Below are positions 62,168-64,000 of a stretch of DNA of 64,000 nucleotides, in pieces (the first letter of the stretch is position 1; each line of letters starts with the position of its first letter). Both the position numbers and the translations under genes were made by a program. The stretch comes from Aquimarina sp. MMG016 (lineage in GTDB: Bacteria; Bacteroidota; Bacteroidia; Flavobacteriales; Flavobacteriaceae), in contig NZ_JAGJEA010000012.1 in NCBI RefSeq assembly GCF_018100805.1, forward strand, positions 84,627 through 148,626, written 5' to 3'. The notes beneath the pieces were generated by a model that did not search any database, was not told the DNA's origin, and saw nothing but the letters and a program-made list of their open reading frames with translations.

Positions 62168-62302
62168 GTATAGCACCCATCTTTCTTTTTTAATTCTAGG
62201 GAATTTTTAGTTATTTTAGAAGTCTAACCGTAGAATTATACGTTTAATATACGTTTGTAAACGTTTATATAATGGATATAAAGAACATATGTCTTTTATT
62301 CC

Positions 62303-62319
62303 ATTGTTACCACACATTT
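62303..62319 (+). repeat. Cassette unit 1, left inverted arm
   Basis: CATTGTTACCACAC followed by ATTT. Its first 14 bases are the exact reverse complement of GTGTGGTAACAATG at 63162-63175, which ends the unit. The start codon of the first gene lies 11 bp after the arm. Confidence 0.75.
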
Positions 62320-62330
62320 GAATCAACATT

Positions 62331-62516
62331 ATGACAGCAGAAGAATATCAAAGAATTGTCGACAATCAAATAATTTTAGACAAAAAACTTGACGGAATAA
62401 TTAACGAATTGAAAATCATTAAAAAAGATGTAAATACTGCAATAAATAATCAGCAGTTGCTTGAACAATACGAAATGGATATAACAGAAAGGTTAAAGAG
62501 AATTGAAAAAAAGTAA
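62331..62516 (+). CDS. Small coiled-coil protein of cassette unit 1
   Basis: 61-residue all-helical protein (MTAEEYQRIVDNQIILDKKL, then repeated hydrophobic heptads ending RLKRIEKK). It has no signal. Its stop overlaps the SLATT-like gene start by 14 bp, which indicates coupling. It is probably a small partner or regulator of the membrane protein. No domain is recognised. Confidence 0.7.
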   Translation: MTAEEYQRIVDNQIILDKKLDGIINELKIIKKDVNTAINNQQLLEQYEMDITERLKRIEKK

Positions 62517-63170
62517 ACCTACATTGGAAAAGAAAAAATCTCACAAAGACTATTTAGAAAAAACATTTCTTGAGGAATTGAATTATAAAATATGGTCGAC
62601 TAAAGGAAGTCGATTTAACGCAAATAAAAGGCTTTTAAAAGTTGCTGATTTATCAAACTTATGTTTGAGTATGTTATCTGTATATCTTATTGCTGTTGGA
62701 CTTCTATCTGTTTACAATATCTATAAGACTGAAACAATTGATGAAAATTTAATTGCCTATTCAATCACTTGTCTTTCTATATTATTATTGGTTTTCGGAC
62801 AAATAGAAAACGCTAAAGATTTTAGCACAAAAGCAAAACAATATCATAATTGCGGTCTTGAATTGTCAAGTTTGTATAACGATTTAAGAATATTAAAACC
62901 TTAAACGACAAACCGAAATTAAATGAGAAAAGAGAGTTTGCCGAAAAAATCTCAAGTAAATATGAAAGAATTTTAGAAAGACACGAAAATCATCAGCCAA
63001 TTGACCACAATATGTTTAAAGCTTCAAAAGCTGAATATCACGAATTGGACAAATTTGATGTTTTTCTAATAAAGGCTGATTATTATTTGAAAACTGGATT
63101 GATTTATCATTCTTTGATAATTTTACCGCCAATAATTATAATTGGACTTTTAATAAAAAACGTGTGGTAA
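62503..63170 (+). pseudogene. SLATT-type membrane protein interrupted by a frameshift
   Basis: Frame 1 (62503-62904, TTG start) has two membrane helices (LSMLSVYLIAVGLLSVYNIY, LIAYSITCLSILLLVFGQIE) and then the conserved SLATT block AKQYHNCGLELSSLYNDLRI before a stop at 62902-62904. A -1 shift at the AAAA run (62895-62898) opens a second frame that continues TLNDKPKLNEKREFAEKISS and KYERILERHENHQPIDHNMF, with a third helix (TGLIYHSLIILPPIIIIGLL) and a stop at 63168-63170. The joined product would be about 222 aa, the size I expect for the SLATT_5-like family. SLATT proteins are proposed pore-forming effectors of defence systems. Either a one-base deletion or a recoding event could explain it. 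Confidence 0.65.
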
Positions 63171-63303
63171 CAATGTATAACCACAATTACGGCGGATTCC
63201 ACTACGTCCGAATCCACTCGGAATTGCTAAAGTCTGTGCTAAACCGAAAATTAAAGCATATTAACCCGTAACTGACGGTTATACGAGACCATTACAGCAC
63301 ATA
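63162..63303 (+). repeat. Folding spacer between cassette units 1 and 2
   Basis: The spacer starts with the right arm of unit 1 (GTGTGGTAACAATG) and includes its gene's stop codon. The outer pair GTATAACC (63175-63182) and GGTTATAC (63277-63284) is a perfect 8-bp inverted repeat. Inside lie the hairpin GGATTC/GAATCC and the pair TCGG/CCGA. It ends with the left arm of unit 2. Its layout resembles an integron attC site, but GTTATAC does not match GTTRRRY fully. Confidence 0.6.
63292..63302 (+). repeat. Cassette unit 2, left inverted arm
   Basis: TTACAGCACAT is the perfect reverse complement of ATGTGCTGTAA at 63817-63827. The gene start follows directly at 63303. Confidence 0.75.
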
Positions 63304-63827
63304 TGATGAAAAAAGAAATAATTCCAATACTGATTTGTATACTTCTCCTACTCTACTCAATCGGAATTACGCTTCTGACGGATTATGTACTGAATTATAA
63401 GCATTATCTGGGAATAACGCTCATTGGAATCTCAACAATACTTTATTTCAAGAATAAAAAATTGTTTGTTTATATATTCGGATTGACATTGATACTCGGG
63501 ATTTTAAACTTAATTGATATTTATTATTCGAACATCATATTTAGTATCGGTCCTATTAACTTCAACCCAATCTTTTTAGCTTTGCTAATTACATTTCTTG
63601 CCTTGAATAAAAAGCAATTAAACGAAATGTTTCCTAAAAAAGAATTAACTGAACAGGAGTTAGCTGACAAAAATATGGAAACGGAAAAGCTGATTAAAAG
63701 TTACCAACTAAAGTTCAAATCAAAACCTGAATCAGAATTGAAAAGTATTGCGGACGAAAGTAGTGGATATGTAAATGAAGCAAAAACTGCAGCGCAACGT
63801 ATTCTAAAAACAAAAAATGTGCTGTAA
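63303..63827 (+). CDS. Multi-pass membrane protein of cassette unit 2
   Basis: Protein of 174 aa with two start codons in a row (63303 or 63306). Four hydrophobic helices fill residues 5-100 (IPILICILLLLYSIGITLLT, VYIFGLTLILGILNLIDIYY and others). A soluble tail follows with ELTEQELADKNMETEKLIKS and the motif ELKSIADESSGYVNEAKTAA. I recall the tail motif from orphan genes in other Bacteroidota cassette regions but cannot name a function. The stop codon lies inside the right inverted arm, as in unit 1. Confidence 0.75.
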   Translation: MMKKEIIPILICILLLLYSIGITLLTDYVLNYKHYLGITLIGISTILYFKNKKLFVYIFGLTLILGILNLIDIYYSNIIFSIGPINFNPIFLALLITFLALNKKQLNEMFPKKELTEQELADKNMETEKLIKSYQLKFKSKPESELKSIADESSGYVNEAKTAAQRILKTKNVL

Positions 63828-64000
63828 CACCATATATGTGGTCATAGCAGCTAAGTGATCAATCGATTGGTTATTGTATATTTATAAAGGCGCAATGCTT
63901 GCACAAAGGAAAAGTTAGCAATCAATCCGCAGATAATTTTCAATGGCTTGGTAACATTTTGCCCTGCTACGACACATATATTAAACGTTATACACATTCG
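63817..64000 (+). repeat. Right arm of unit 2 and following spacer
   Basis: It starts with ATGTGCTGTAA and, 159 bp on, has the same core GTTATAC (63987-63993) as the first spacer. The segment ATATATGTGGTC (about 63833-63844) pairs with GACACATATAT (63971-63981) apart from one missing base. No frame of interest is seen. The next unit probably begins just after the window end. Confidence 0.5.

Noticed and set aside
62230..62300. Repeated ACGTTT/AAACGT words before cassette unit 1 as a recombination site
   Set aside because: They form AT-rich dyads but share no core with GTTATAC apart from one ATTATAC; evidence is too thin.

Overview
The window comes from a Gram-negative Bacteroidota, most likely a marine Flavobacteriaceae (Aquimarina-like; genus is inference). 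Support: low GC; a gldH gliding-motility lipoprotein; many short lipoprotein signals ending at Cys17-22; TonB receptors with ECF sigma/FecR pairs; and promoters of the flavobacterial form TTG-N19-TAnnTTTG. I found no tRNA, rRNA, CRISPR array, insertion sequence or integrase.

Layout. 1-7.1 kb is housekeeping: the 5' end of a CoA-transferase subunit gene, a class A penicillin-binding protein, gldH, ricT and trhO on the minus strand, then recA on the plus strand, with a structured noncoding stretch before recA. 7.2-14.3 kb holds a lipoprotein, an ECF sigma/beta-barrel pair, plsC, trpS, two tandem paralogous Cys-containing lipoproteins, a truncated DUF4328 remnant and a candidate structured RNA. 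14.3-20.5 kb (minus) is the most unusual locus: an 893-aa protein whose last 146 residues carry twelve H-x-D tripeptides, followed by a radical SAM/SPASM enzyme, a Cys-rich protein and a HExxH-type peptide-modification protein. This looks like a post-translational modification system acting on a very large substrate. 21-36 kb is a mosaic of accessory genes (thioredoxin-like, GNAT, DinB, AraC, Crp/Fnr, hydrolase/ECF operon, an unlisted GG-leader Cys-rich peptide at 32.16 kb) separated by gene remnants. 35.7-40.8 kb carries an FMN-binding lipoprotein, modABC and a regulator. 40.8-42.7 kb is a BlaI/BlaR1-type pair with two palindromic operators. 43.3-48 kb includes pheS, a Kelch-type lipoprotein and a ceramidase-like membrane protein. 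48.1-51.8 kb is an ATP-grasp/7TM-transglutaminase/beta-barrel operon. 51.9-62.1 kb has two ECF sigma/FecR/TonB-receptor sets with two lipoprotein hydrolases.

The last 1.7 kb consists of two cassette-like units. Each gene is bounded by its own perfect inverted repeat (14 bp and 11 bp), its stop codon lies inside the right arm, and the spacers fold and end in the core GTTATAC. The first unit encodes a SLATT-like membrane protein broken by a -1 frameshift. The array probably continues past the window.
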